DNA of 64,000 bases from Lumbricus rubellus (GCA_945859605.1 OX243824.1:3792617-3856616), one strand, 5' to 3'. Counted from the first letter of the stretch, positions 47,501-58,325 are shown. Notes: generated by a model from the sequence alone, not told the origin. Numbers and translations are program-made.

Positions 47501-48374
47501 ATCGCTGTTACGTCAAAGGAATTGCCGCATTGCATGATGACATATTTCTGTTCTGCATGGGCAGGGGTCGTTTTAATACGATATCTGATCCTGCGATATA
47601 TTCAGCTTACCACATTAAAGTTTACGACCGTAACAATGTGGCAGAGGTGAAAGATGTCATCGAACTATCAGGCTTTTATTATGAGCAAATAGCAGCTTGC
47701 AACGTGTTAAATTGCGTCTATGTGCTGGAGGAAAACATCGAAACAGAATGCGATTCTGTCATACGCATTACGAAAGATGAGAATCAGAAGTTTAGCATTC
47801 ATTCGTGGATTACAGTAACTGATCTAAGAAGTTCATTTGACTCCATTTCCGTCTCCGACGAAGGCAGAGTAATGTTGACTTCATCACCATATGATGAAAT
47901 AGGTCCTAACGTGGTCAGCGTGTATGATCAGAATGGTTCGATGCTTCACGAAGTAATCTTGTCTCACGATGTCTATGGGTTCAAATGCATTGAAGGCTGC
48001 TTAATCAAAAGTCAACTGGAAACCTTGTGTTGGGTTCACTCGACAAGCGTTTTCGAATGGTATTGACGGAAATTGACACGGATGGGATCATTCAACGGCA
48101 ATATAAATCATCACATGACGCCAAAAACTATTGGAGCTTCATGAGTTTTGCCGATGCTTTTGGTAGATTTCTCATTCACGACACGTATAACGGAATTGAG
48201 CTGTTAGATTCCGAGCTGAATCTCTTGGAATTTACTGGTCCACAGCCGAAACAGGACGATTACGAATGTTTCCAAAGTTTACACTTCAACAGCCAGAGGA
48301 ATGAAGTTGTGGGCATTTGTTCTGCTGGCTCTGATGCCAGTATTCTAAAAATCTTCCGTTTCATAGAAGAATAG
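44511..48374 (+). CDS. F-box protein with C-terminal beta-propeller-like region (4 exons, one frameshift)
   Basis: Model: exons 44511-44577, 45940-46001, 46730-46937, 47450-48374, about 420 residues. Splice sites: donors ACG/gtaata, ACG/gtaagt, TTG/gttagt; acceptors ttttacag, tatcttcag, gttttag. Phases agree at every junction. Exon 1 starts MSEKRVLYFESRISNDEE. Exons 2-3 encode an F-box-like domain (about residues 40-110): SFSDTTLQDIPTEILQYIL ... SVCSKWESVL. Known F-box proteins dock on Skp1 in SCF ubiquitin ligases and use the C-terminal domain for substrate. Exon 4 is a propeller-like repeat region (GIAALHDDIFLFC; DAFGRFLIHDTYNGIELLD) related to the gene at 52555. Anomaly: near 48005-48010, in an AAAA run, the frame shifts by one base; the rest is intact, so this is either a sequence error or a recent lesion. 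Intron 1 holds a family-F TTAA element. Confidence 0.75.
44709..45530 (+). mobile_element. Family-F TTAA element, copy 2, right end lost, in intron 1
   Basis: TTAA at 44709-44712, left end as in 40602, nearly identical body, but after ...GTAACCGAAAAAGGG the terminal ~20 bp are replaced by an L2-like LINE 3' end. The copy therefore lost its right terminus by a LINE insertion or deletion. Confidence 0.85.
45538..45655 (+). repeat. L2-like LINE 3' end
   Basis: Nearly the same as 2780-2900 (TTTCTTTCTCTTTTCAAG, CTGTCTTATTTGACCGGGG, GAAGCGCTCCTGAGTAG, GAAGCGCTATATC, AAAT tail). Very short, 5'-truncated insertion. Confidence 0.8.
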
Positions 48375-48861
48375 TGTCAAAATATTAAAATGCAGACAAT
48401 TTCAATTAAAAAATATTAATTTCTCGTTTAGTAGGCTAACTGTCATACTCTGTTTAAATTGAACATAATTAACACAGAGAAAACGGTTCCCTTGTTGATT
48501 ATACGTTGATTTTCAGTAACCCAAGGCGGCAAGGCCACTGCCGCATATAAAATCGAGCACTTCTATATTTTCGTAATTAAATCAGTAGGCTATTCTTTGT
48601 GTAATTTTGTAAATTAAATTACTGTGACGTGATGTCTTCTTATCAGTAAGGTGGTTTAATCATTAAGTAATTTACTGTCTTTCAAGACCACAACCACAAA
48701 CCCCACCACCGCTTTCACCACAAAACAGTGATGACGTTGCGGTGAGCAGTGTTATTTTCAGAGCCATTGAATAATTATAATTATTGTGTTCTAGTAGGCT
48801 ACAAAATCAAAACAAACTTACCGCCTCAACTTCAATGGAACGTCGTCTCAACTCATCTGCA
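48375..48861. other. 3' region of the F-box gene
   Basis: ATTAAA-type possible poly(A) signals near 48385 and 48404. Otherwise unassigned up to the family-A element. Confidence 0.35.
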
Positions 48862-48865
48862 TTAC

Positions 48866-49844
48866 CCCTCGGGCTACCAGGGGGGGGTGGTATCCACCCC
48901 CCCCCCCCTAGGTTTTTCCAAATAAAACTTTTTTCGTTTGGAATAAAATTTTGACGTTTTAGGTGGCTGTAGAGGATTCATTTGCACACATTTTGAGCTA
49001 AAATGTGTGATGATATACCATACCATTCAAAAGTTATACCCGATATACCCGAGGCACCAGGGGGGGTGGATACCACCCCCCCTTAGATTATCGGCTGTAT
49101 CTTATCCGTCCTTTGACATGAAGAGCCACCAATTACACCATTCTGTAGAGGGAATGTGGGGCTACATTGTGGTGGTCACGGAGTTGTCTTTGGACAACCG
49201 GAAGTGCTCAAAATAAATTAAAATATATAAAAAGGTGTTTTATTTTCATAAAATTTTCATGTTTTTCCTATTAAAAATTATTCATAATTTATTTTTCAAG
49301 AGAAGTAAATTATGCCATTCTATAGAGGGCATTTAGGGCTATTTTTTATACTAAATAATATGACATTTGATGACCGGAAGTGCTCAAAATAAATTTAAAT
49401 GTGTGAAAATGTTAGGTTTTTTTTACAACGTAAACCGATAAGTCGGCGTAAACGTTTTTCAGCAGCTAATACATGTATTTTTCTTTTTATTGTAATTAAA
49501 ACTAACTTATTACTAGTTTTTAAAGTTGGATATTGGACTTTATTAGATTAAACTATTTTTAAATAAATAAATTATGTTAAAAACACACAGAATCTAATAT
49601 TTTGCTTATGCGAAAGTATGCATTTTGTGAAATCGACAGGTGCCTACGGAAAAAAATTCATAATTCCGGGGTGCTTTAATATATTTCAAACCTAAATATA
49701 CCATTTTGTGCAGAAATGAATGCTGAATCCATTGATGTATTACAAGTTATGATATCTCAAACGAAACCCAAAATCCAGGGGGGGTGGTAACCACCCCCCC
49801 CCCTTGGTAGTCAGTGTTACAAAAAAAGCTTGGTAGCCTGAGGG
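48866..49844 (+). mobile_element. Family-A element with TTAC duplication, copy 4
   Basis: Ends CCCTCGGGCTACCAGGG and (inward from the right) CCCTCAGGCTACCAAGC, full-length. The flanks are TTAC at 48862-48865 and TTAC at 49845-49848, not TTAA. The left flank reads attac|CCCTC and the right GAGGG|ttac. Confidence 0.85.
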
Positions 49845-49914
49845 TTACCGGTGAATTGTCTGTTCATTTTTACTAATCATTATTTCACCCCATAAGTTGA
49901 TTTACGAGCAGGGC

Positions 49915-50105
49915 TTTTTAACGTGCAGTTGTACACAAAATGGGCAGCTGCATAATGGATTTATGCAGTTGTAGAAGCACTTCTGTACAGCTAAAAACTG
50001 GCAAAAAGGTCATTGTCTTCCGATCGGAAGTAATTTTACCATGGAGGATGGGAAAGGAAAGAAGAAGTTGTGCAGTTCTGAAAATTCCTTAAAAACAGCT
50101 CGTAA
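49915..50105 (+). repeat. Dispersed GTGCAG-rich repeat, copy 2
   Basis: Homologous to 1867-2040, same order of blocks; the twin palindromes that follow copy 1 are absent here. Confidence 0.7.
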
Positions 50106-50611
50106 ATTACGACTTAAACTTGGTTAACTACGTAGTCGCCCTAAACCTGGGCGCAAACCTGGGCGAAGACTTGGGGGGGGGGGACGAACAAGTGACCGAA
50201 GGAAAGACGCGAACAAGTTTATGACCCTTTTTGTCTTGACGCTCAACGATTGGGGGGGGGGGGGGGGCAAATGCATGGGCCGTCCCCAACACTTCCGTTT
50301 CGGGGGACCGTCTCCCTGTCCCCCTTGGTTTCCGCCCATGGCCATAAACAGCTTGGCCTACTAATGAGACAACATAAACAGATTATCTTCAACACATTAA
50401 TAGAAATAGAATCATGCCACTGCTAACTGAGGAGACCAAAGCGCAATTATAAGGATCAAACAATTAAACTCCATCGGGCCAGATGCGCCGGGCGTCTTTG
50501 TTTTTGACCTCCCGTACGCTCCCCAACATGCCACAACGTAATTCGCGGCAATGAAAATTAACTGATATTTCCCCCATCCAAGTGCAAGCGGACTCATCGG
50601 GCAAGTAGGGA
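50106..50611. other. Unassigned stretch with G-runs
   Basis: Poly-G tracts near 50172 and 50252; no gene recognised. Confidence 0.3.
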
Positions 50612-50639
50612 GGCATTCGTACACATGTGGGGAACGGTG

Positions 50640-50827
50640 ATGTAATTTCGGTATAGACGGTAGATTGCGGATTCGAATTCCTATCCACTTCAAACAGCCA
50701 CAAAGGGACCTTAAGCAAGTCCCGCCCTCACAATTGCCCCTGCACTTTGACGTGAAACTCCGATTCAGTGTACCCACTATAGTAGTTCGGAGCGCCTCTG
50801 AGTAGCAATCTTGAAGGCCGCTATAAC
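50640..50827 (+). mobile_element. tRNA-derived SINE, copy 6 (diverged)
   Basis: Box B-like GGATTCGAATTCC near 50669, body ACGTGAAACTCCGATTCAGTG, tail GGAGCGCCTCTGAGTAGC ... GGCCGCTATAAC. Box A is hard to see, an old copy. Confidence 0.7.
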
Positions 50828-51327
50828 AACAGCTCGTGCATGCATTAGTCATTACAATGTCATAGGCCTACTTATAAATCCGAGTGGCCATTTTAATAAC
50901 GATCTCCTAATGCCTTGACAATCGGTGCAGGCTTTGTGAGCCCGGGTTTCGGGTTTAAAAATAATAATATTATGGTCAAAATTTCCATGCGTCACATAAT
51001 TATGAATCTTGTTATTGCATTATGCACAATCAAATTATTCAAGAACCTTTTCCAAGCACCAAAACCAGTCTGTTGCAGACATTCACACAACTGCGATGTT
51101 AGATGCTAAATGTAAAGGCGTCTACCGTAATAGTAATCTCCACATTTCTAAAGCGGCAATCAAAAGCCAAGCGCAGGGAATCGGCTTATTCACTAGTCCT
51201 GTGTCTAGTCAAAGGGATTGTCCAAAAGAGTTGTATTCCGTTTCAAAATCGTCGGATGTGGCAGAGTAGCTGTTAGAATGGGTTGAAAATTGGAAAGTTG
51301 AAGATCAGTAGAGTCATGGTAAGAGTT
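50828..51327. other. Unassigned stretch
   Basis: No gene, repeat boundary or RNA recognised. Confidence 0.25.
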
Positions 51328-51335
51328 TCTATAAC

Positions 51336-51629
51336 CAGTAGCGGCGTCAGGTTTTCAGTTTAGGGGGGCTGCACTTTCGTCGAAAAAATTTCCATTTTCA
51401 CCGCCAACATTTCTTATGACCTTTTTTAGTCATCTGGTCGAAATCTTGCGAAAATTTTCCATTTCAGCCGCCAAAAATTCTGATGACCTTTTTTATTTTT
51501 AGTCGTCAGCTTCCAATTTTGTTGGGGGGCTGACCGAACGTCGAAATTTGTCATTTTTACATGGCGAAAAAAATGGATCGCCTATTTTTGGGAGGCTTAG
51601 TCCCTCTAGCCCCCCTGCCGCCGCTAATG
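51336..51629. mobile_element. hAT-type MITE
   Basis: Ends CAGTAGCGGCGTCAGG and CTGCCGCCGCTAATG, diverged versions of the CAGTGGCGGCGCCAGG repeat. Flanks TCTATAAC and CCTATAAG match at 6 of 8 positions. Internal GGGGGGCTG ... ACTTTCGTCG and TGACCTTTTTTA words match 2234-2370. Confidence 0.7.
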
Positions 51630-51637
51630 CCTATAAG

Positions 51638-51975
51638 GCTATAACGAGGTGAGACCTTAGTTTTGAATGGAAACCCTGAGGAGTGGTGGCTATGGGAGAT
51701 TGTGAAAGTCGATAATGGGTGACCGGCAATGATAATAGGAGCCTAGGAGGAGGTGAAAAGAACGGAATCCAGAAGTCAACTCATTGCAGGGGCGTGGTCT
51801 GTTTGGTTTCCGTTTCGTATGCCAGCCGTGTAAGCGAAAGAATCATCACATCATACAATGTACCACCCAATCGCCCGCCCCACCTCGCCTTGCCTCAATT
51901 TGCAGATTTTCGAACAGAATAATGAGATTTACCAAAACATTATGTAGGCCTATTACTTCGTTTTCAACCCGGCCC
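51638..51975. other. Unassigned stretch
   Basis: No gene recognised. Confidence 0.25.
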
Positions 51976-52075
51976 ACCGCACCGCACACCGACTCCATCC
52001 CACTAAACCCGCACCCCACACCGACTCCATCCCACTAAACCCGCACCCCACACCGACTCCATCCCACTAAACCCC
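51976..52075. repeat. 32-bp minisatellite, three copies
   Basis: Unit words CCGACTCCATCCCACTAAAC and CCGCACCCCACA, nearly identical copies. Confidence 0.9.
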
Positions 52076-52554
52076 ACCCTACGCTCTACTCATCCCTACC
52101 ACGCTTCGTAGGCATACTGCCCCCCACACAGCCCTTAATTTTTCTGAATCAATTCACGAACGCCCAACATCTTTCTGAATGTCTAGATTCATATTATTGA
52201 TTTTATTGTCTTGTAAATAGTATCTGCTTAAAATAATCAAAAATGAAAATCTAGCGCTTCACGTCCTATGGAACTGAATAATTATGTTGGCTCCAGTTAA
52301 AAACTATAAGAAAATTATGCTCAAATGGAGCTTCCTAACGGTATTTATGAAAAAAATAACATTTTGACTGAATACATAACGAAATGTTTCGCTGCGTTAG
52401 ATTCATCAATGGTTTTAGCTATTCGTTATTCTTCAGTTGACAAAATAACTGTCACCTTCCGCGTCTTGAATATCAGGTGAATATTCCATCTTGCTAAACA
52501 TTTTGTCCTCTGAATAAGATCCAAATTTCAGCGCCGCTTCGTTACAGATTGGTG
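52076..52554. other. Downstream region of the minus-strand propeller gene
   Basis: Probable 3' flank of the gene ending at 52555. No clear feature. Confidence 0.25.
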
Positions 52555-53502
52555 TCACAAGTGTGCGATCGAATTTCTTTCAAATTCATAGATACCGACT
52601 TTCCCATCATTCTGCGCTACCATCAATCGTCTGTGACCGACGTCGTAAAACAATCTGTATGGAGTAGAGATTTCATTTGCTTCTTTGGACAGAAGAACTT
52701 GAATCCAAATGAGAGAATTAGAATCAAGCAAAATCACCCGATGGTTGTAATAGTCAGCAACAAACAGCCGGTTGTTTTCTGAATCCAACGCCAGATGCAC
52801 AGGATTGTTCAGTTCCTCAAATTGGTTTCTTGGAATAAATCTATTAATCAACTGACCAACATTGTTGACTTGACTAATCACCCAGATTCGATTCGATGCA
52901 TCGTTCAGCCTATGACTGAGAATGAAATTTCCTGTCAATGTCTGAACTGCATGCCATGGACGTTTCATGTCTTCTGGCAACTGGATACTGCGGATAACGT
53001 TGGCATTCCATCCATAAAGAATCAATTCACTGAATGGTTCTCCATCTTTTAGACTCAATAATTGGCCATCAGTGGAAAGCGAAAGCCTGCACGGATAGGT
53101 TGCATGTGTCAGCCATTTAGTCAGACGATGGTCATTTGTTGTCGTCATCTCCCAGATACAATCATCATCATCTTCGTCGCCGATGTAGAAACATTTTGTT
53201 TCGTTGCTGTAAACTATGTCGCATGGCCATTTTGTTGCATTTAATGCGATTTCTGTCACAAATTGAAAAGGATTCCGATTCTCAAAGACTCTGATTAGAG
53301 TTGGCTGGTTGCAGAGAACGTATATTTTATCCAGCATAGCAGTTACTCCGTAAACGTATGAATTACAGTTTAATGTTTGGATTAAGCTGATCGCGACTGA
53401 AACAAAAAATGTTAAATAGCCGAGAAAAAATCCAAATCTAAACAATTCTAGAAATATACCTGAATCTGAGTAATTATAATTTTGTCTACATTCAATGGAC
53501 AT
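52555..53502 (-). CDS. NHL-repeat-like beta-propeller protein
   Basis: Model: exon 1 53460-53502 (MSIECRQNYNYSDS, donor CAG/gtatat), intron 53397-53459 (63 nt, acceptor ttttttgtttcag), exon 2 52555-53396; 294 residues. Propeller-type repeats include GVTAMLDKIYVLC, DIVYSNETKCFYIGDEDD, RLSLSTDGQLLSL, HLALDSENNRLFVADYYNHRVILLDS (strong NHL match) and LFYDVGHRRLMVAQNDGKVGIYEF. NHL propellers are protein- or RNA-binding scaffolds; partner unknown. No RING, B-box or F-box is visible in the exons found. Oddity: the 63-nt intron has no stop in frame and, if retained, would add a hydrophobic stretch. The protein is related to the C-terminal part of the F-box gene at 44511. Upstream exons could be missing. 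Confidence 0.75.
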   Translation of the reverse strand: MSIECRQNYNYSDSGIFLELFRFGFFLGYLTFFVSVAISLIQTLNCNSYVYGVTAMLDKIYVLCNQPTLIRVFENRNPFQFVTEIALNATKWPCDIVYSNETKCFYIGDEDDDDCIWEMTTTNDHRLTKWLTHATYPCRLSLSTDGQLLSLKDGEPFSELILYGWNANVIRSIQLPEDMKRPWHAVQTLTGNFILSHRLNDASNRIWVISQVNNVGQLINRFIPRNQFEELNNPVHLALDSENNRLFVADYYNHRVILLDSNSLIWIQVLLSKEANEISTPYRLFYDVGHRRLMVAQNDGKVGIYEFERNSIAHL

Positions 53503-53960
53503 CAGTTTGAGTTCTCATTCGATAGGTACATTTATGTGGGATAATTTCTGTGAACTTGTCAATGCATCTTGTACTAGTTTTCATTCAGTGTCATCGTATT
53601 AGGTTTTGCGAGATAAACTACAAGTAGGCTTAGTGTTTATTTCTTTTGGTCGATTATGTAACTATTCAAATGCTTCAATTATTATAATCACGGCTTTATC
53701 TACGAATCAAATCCGAATGGAAGATTGATAAGTCAGCTCTCGCTGTTTATTCATCTAGTCAAAGGGCTGTGCAGATGGCAGCCAGAAGGAGGTCCGAATC
53801 CGGTTGTTTATAGGGGCGGAGAAGGCCGAGTCGTTGTTAAGGCCATGGGTGTAATTAGGATTGGAAGGAGGAAGAAATGAGAAGCGGTGTGAACATTCTT
53901 TCGAACAGATGAGACGTCAGTTTTAGTCTTTTAGGTGAAACCCAATGGTCAGGGTAACAG
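53503..53960. other. 5' flank of the propeller gene
   Basis: No additional exon with fitting splice phase was recognised. No promoter element identified. Confidence 0.3.
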
Positions 53961-53963
53961 TTG

Positions 53964-54147
53964 TTAACCCTCGGGCTACCAAGAGTGGTGGTATCCACCC
54001 CCCTAGATTTTTGTTTCGTTTGGAATACAATTTTGACATTTTAGGTAGCTGTAGAGGATTCATTTGCACACATTTTGAGCTAAAATGTGTGATGATATAC
54101 CATACCATTCAAATGTTATACCCGATATACCCGAGGCACCAGAGGGT
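53964..54147 (+). mobile_element. Truncated family-A TTAA element
   Basis: TTAA at 53964-53967, then CCCTCGGGCTACCAAGAG, stem GGTGGTATCCACC, GTGATGATATACCATACC and GATATACCCGAGGCACC, after which the element breaks off. The stem G-run is reduced compared with full copies. Confidence 0.8.
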
Positions 54148-54453
54148 AATATTCCCTGTGGTAATTGATTTTAAAGTGTATAAATTGACGTAGGCCTACT
54201 TATTACACGAAGATTCAACTTATTACTGTTTAGGTGCTCGTGTTGTCCATGCGTTTGTATTGCACAGGCATGGGCAATGTGTATCTTACTGAGTGCCGCC
54301 CAAATATTTATAGAGCAGCTCAGAAGCCCGGAAGCCGTATGCTAGTTGCGGGCTGATTGATGCTGGATAGGCTGATGAGACACGGATATGGAATGCTAAA
54401 TAAAGCGGTGCACCATCGATGGGAATGGTGAGATCCGAAATAATAATCTTATG
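54148..54453. other. Unassigned stretch
   Basis: No gene recognised; one TAGGCCTA near 54192. Confidence 0.25.
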
Positions 54454-54461
54454 AAAACGTC

Positions 54462-54728
54462 CAGTGATGCCACAGCTGGGCTTTTCCCCACTAGATCTGG
54501 GTTTTTTCGTCTTCGTCTGGGTTTCTGGGGGTTTTTTGGCGAAAATCTAGGTTTTTTGGTGAGTTGAAAATTTTACATTTTTTTTATTTTTCGGCCAGAC
54601 GATTAAAAAAAAGTCATCAAGTTTATTGCCGGTGAAAATAGAAAATTTTCTTGACTCTTCGGCCGGACGACGGTCTGGGTTTTTCTGGGGTATTTTTCAA
54701 GCAAATCTGTTTTTTTCTGGTAACACTG
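54462..54728. mobile_element. hAT-type MITE, CAGTGATGCCAC ends
   Basis: Ends CAGTGATGCCAC and GGTAACACTG with flanks AAAACGTC and AAAACGTT (7 of 8 match). The body repeats CTGGGTTTTTTCG and AAATCTAGGTTTTTTGG words, as in 56954-57392. Confidence 0.8.
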
Positions 54729-54736
54729 AAAACGTT

Positions 54737-55119
54737 TGGTAGGAGGCCTAGGATGCAGATAAACAGAAACACAGTGGTGCAGCTCATCGATTGTGCAATC
54801 AAATGCCTTTTACTTCCCACACTTGTATAGCTTCAGTTTATTTTGTTTGAAGGGTGTCTAAGTAAGTTCACTCTTACTAGACGCCAGAACAAACATTCCT
54901 TATTATAATTATTATTATAAAAATTATGTTTCACACTGTTCAAATGTGTTTTAGGGTTAGGCTACCGTGAAAACAGGGCTGAAAGTGACCCGGCATCGAT
55001 TTTCGAGGCCTGCCGCGGTTGCCGGTTCGCAACCGGGTCACTTTTAAAAATCAAAAATCAGTTGCGAATGACTAAAAAAGGTCGTCGGGTCTCAAAATTA
55101 GGTAGAAATGATTTGAAGA
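54737..55119. other. Unassigned stretch
   Basis: AGGGTGTCTAAGTAAG motif near 54851. No gene recognised. Confidence 0.25.
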
Positions 55120-55480
55120 GTGGGATGGATTCAGAAAAACTGACTGTTGATACAATATTATAATTTCTAAACCCAAAACTTTAAGGTGTTTAAGATGAGC
55201 GTGAAAAAGAATGATTTTCAACTCAAAATTATTATAGTTTCTATTATATGAAACTATGAATTATTTCTCGAACGACAGAATGTATGGGATGTATCCGATT
55301 TCACCACTGACCATAGGGTCTATATCTCTATGACAACAGAGGCCGGTTCCCTGGACATAAATTTTCTTGGCATATTGCAGCACTTTATAATCAGTGCGAC
55401 GACAGAATGGGTTGTATTCCGACAAGATTATAACTTTTAAACACGAAACTTTAAGGTGTCTAAGAAGAGCGAGAATAAAC
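55120..55480. repeat. Diverged tandem pair carrying the AAGGTGTYTAAG motif
   Basis: ATTATAATTTCTAAACCCAAAACTTTAAGGTGTTTAAGATGAGCG (near 55155-55200) and ATTATAACTTTTAAACACGAAACTTTAAGGTGTCTAAGAAGAGCG (near 55425-55470) are two copies about 268 bp apart. Confidence 0.65.
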
Positions 55481-55641
55481 TATACTTTTGACATAAATTG
55501 TTTGCAGCTTCTTTATTTGACTGCCATCAAACTCAGAGTACTGAGACCTTCCTTCTCTTCATCTAGATATCTCTGCGTCTATAGGCAGATTCAAATATCT
55601 GTTTTATTAATACAAATATCACATTTATTTACCCATTTATA

Positions 55642-55835
55642 TAGCCCCCCTTAAATCTCTCTACTCAGAGGCGCTCGCGACTACAGCGCGGACACTGCAT
55701 CAGAGTTTCACGCCGAAGCGCTGAGCAATTGCAAATGAAGGACTTGCTTAAGCTCCCTACGCGGCTACTTTAGGTGGATTCGAACCTGCAACCCTCCGAC
55801 TGCTAGGCATCAAATCTGTCACTACACCACGCTCT
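55642..55835 (-). mobile_element. tRNA-derived SINE, copy 7
   Basis: Minus strand: box A GTGGTGTAGTGAC, box B GGTTCGAATCC, body CGGCGTGAAACTCTGATGCA, tail GAGCGCCTCTGAGTAGAG. Confidence 0.85.
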
Positions 55836-55924
55836 TCCTCTTCATCTGCACCGGGGGATGTATGTTGCAGATAAGTGGGTTAAAGGGTAAGCACACTGAA
55901 CATACATTATTATTAAGCAAGAAG

Positions 55925-56640
55925 AAATCTTCTGACGTGGAAGCTGTTGCTATACTAAAGTAACAAAACATAGGGCACACTTCCCGTGAGTCATTATCTA
56001 CTTCTGCTATAAATAATTTGTAGTTTTCTTTTATTTTCATTTGCTTATTGTTTTATCATTTTTTTCACTGAATGACTAAGTGCTTTATGTTATTATGCGA
56101 CGACGGAGAGGAAGATTTCCATTTCGCTGTTGTTACCGTGGTTTATTGACATCTTTTGGTACAAGGACCGTTGACGTCTTATGGTCTTCAGGATTTGCAG
56201 TTTAACTGGGCTCTTTTAGATTTCATGCCTCTTTTCTTTTCTCTTTTTCTTTTCTCTGAAAACATGGAACTATATATGATAATAGTTATAATTTATTTAA
56301 AGGTATCTTACAATTGACGTAAACTTATAACATCTTGCTTAGCAAAATAGACGTGACCAACTTCCTTTAAATGAGCAGTTCTGTGTTATTTGTATTAAGA
56401 CATTTTATAAATCGCCTCTACTAGGGTGAACCGTTCAGAGGCGCTCCCAGTGCGCAAGGCCACGAGATAAGTTTTGATAACTTTTGAGGAAAGAAAACGA
56501 GGAGGAGGGATCACCATTTAGAAGTTGAGACCGAGTAGATATGTTCGGTTGTGGGAACTGGACGCCGTATGCTAAGTACTGGCTATTTTTTTTTGCAAAT
56601 GCACCTGATCCAAAATAAGGTACATCATTTATTAAATTGC
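55925..56640 (+). repeat. Dispersed repeat, pair with 16525-16950
   Basis: See 16525. This copy is expanded by an inserted L2-like LINE end (56405-56540, minus strand, GCAGAGGCGCTCCCAGTG-type tail). Confidence 0.6.
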
Positions 56641-56735
56641 CATATAATTATTATAGTTAAATAATAAATTGCCATATAATTATTATAGTTAAATAATAAA
56701 TTGCCATATAATTATTATAGTTAAATAATAAATAG
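56639..56735. repeat. 32-bp tandem repeat, three copies
   Basis: Unit GCCATATAATTATTATAG TTAAATAATAAATT, copies identical or nearly so. Confidence 0.9.
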
Positions 56736-56953
56736 TTGAATGGATGCTGTTGTGCATGGTTTCAGCGAAGCAAAGCCAAAGTTGTTGTCTCTCGTTCTTT
56801 ATAATATCCATCGCAATAATTATAGTAGCGTCGATCTCCAGTTGCCTGCCGCCATCTGGCGACTGGAGGAAAAGACAGCAGCTTTGAAGAAGTTCCCATA
56901 CACTAATTATATACACTAGGATTATTAAAGCATGAATCGGCGATGATGTGCAG

Positions 56954-57392
56954 CAGGGATGCCACTCTGAATTTTGAAAAAAGGTCAGATCCGGTCCAAA
57001 AAAAGGCTAGAAAAGGCTAGATTGACAATTTCTCTGAAAAATGCATGGATTTTCCATTTTTCCGGCTTGAAATTTCTGACGACCTTTTTTCAGTCATCCG
57101 ACGCTAAAAATTTGATATCTTTTTCCCTCCCGAAAGTCCCGATAAAATTTCTGATGATCTTTTAAAAAGTTTTCGCTCCAAAATTCACAATTTTTGGTCC
57201 ATATTCACAAAATTTTTGCCTTTTTTCATGTTTTTTGTGCATTTTCACCTTAAAAAGTCTATTTTTATGTGTAAAAAATCCGAAAATCGCCGTGAGAAAA
57301 AAAGGCTATATCCTGACCAAAAAAACCTAGAAACCTAGATTACACCGAAAAAACCTAGATCTAGGTGGAAAAACCTAGGAGTGGCAACACTG
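56954..57392. mobile_element. hAT-type MITE with exact 8-bp duplication
   Basis: Ends CAGGGATGCCACTC and GAGTGGCAACACTG, flanked by ATGTGCAG at 56946-56953 and 57393-57400. CAGTGTTGCCA-type ends are typical of hAT. The body is AT-rich with AAAACCTAG words shared with 54462-54728. No transposase. Confidence 0.9.
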
Positions 57393-57400
57393 ATGTGCAG

Positions 57401-58323
57401 CATATAATTCTATGAACCATCCGCGCCAAATATATTATCTGTAAATTCTAATTAAATGGTGTTTACAATTTGAAGTATAATCATTTAACAACAATACTGC
57501 GAAGCTAGCGAACTTTGCGGTAATTTGAATTGAAGCTTATCAGGCGTCGCTGTGAGATAATGCGAAAGATTTCCACTCTAACCTAATGTGTGATGAACGT
57601 CGTTGAGAACAGAGACATAAATAACATCATTTAATTTAAAACCGCATAATGATCAAAATATTCATAATTATTATGAACGGATGACCGCAAGTCATTACAT
57701 AAGTCGATTTCAACTGTCGGTAGCCATTCAATGCGTCGATAACTTTCTATGCTGTTCACGTCACAACTTATAATGACGCAGTTTGATTAAGCCAACTGGA
57801 TTAAAAAAATGATGATTAATAGTTCGAGTGGTGAACTTCGAATCTTCTAGAATAAGATAAAACGATTTAATGATATTATGAGGGTTTTGCGCCAAGTGCA
57901 AGTAATAATTATTGTACTCGCTTAAACACCCTTTAAGTAATGCGACCTTATGCTATATATAAATAGTGTTTAAACGGGAAGCTTAACTAATTTGTTTTTT
58001 TCTAAAGAATATAAATGCATTGCATTTCGGCTTCGCTGCATAAGTTATTATATCTAGGATGGAAAAATAAAGAAAAATGTGAAAAAAAGAGATCAAATAT
58101 ATTATTCACAAATTATGACGTGACCATTCGTTTCGATGCTGCATCTCGTCCGTCAGATCTCCATACTTACTATTTTGTCATCAACCAATTATAGAGCGTC
58201 ATCTGCTGACTTCCTGGTCTGAATCTCGATCGCCTCCCCGTCATAATAATGTTTCCTTCGATTACCTTAGACAGCCAGTCACCTCGCAGAGTGCGTCCTT
58301 TTCATGTACCTGACTCTATTTTA

Positions 58324-58325
<2 letters not shown>
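57401..58325. other. Unassigned stretch
   Basis: No gene recognised; AAAGGGTGTTTAAG-type motif (minus strand) near 57925. Confidence 0.3.
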
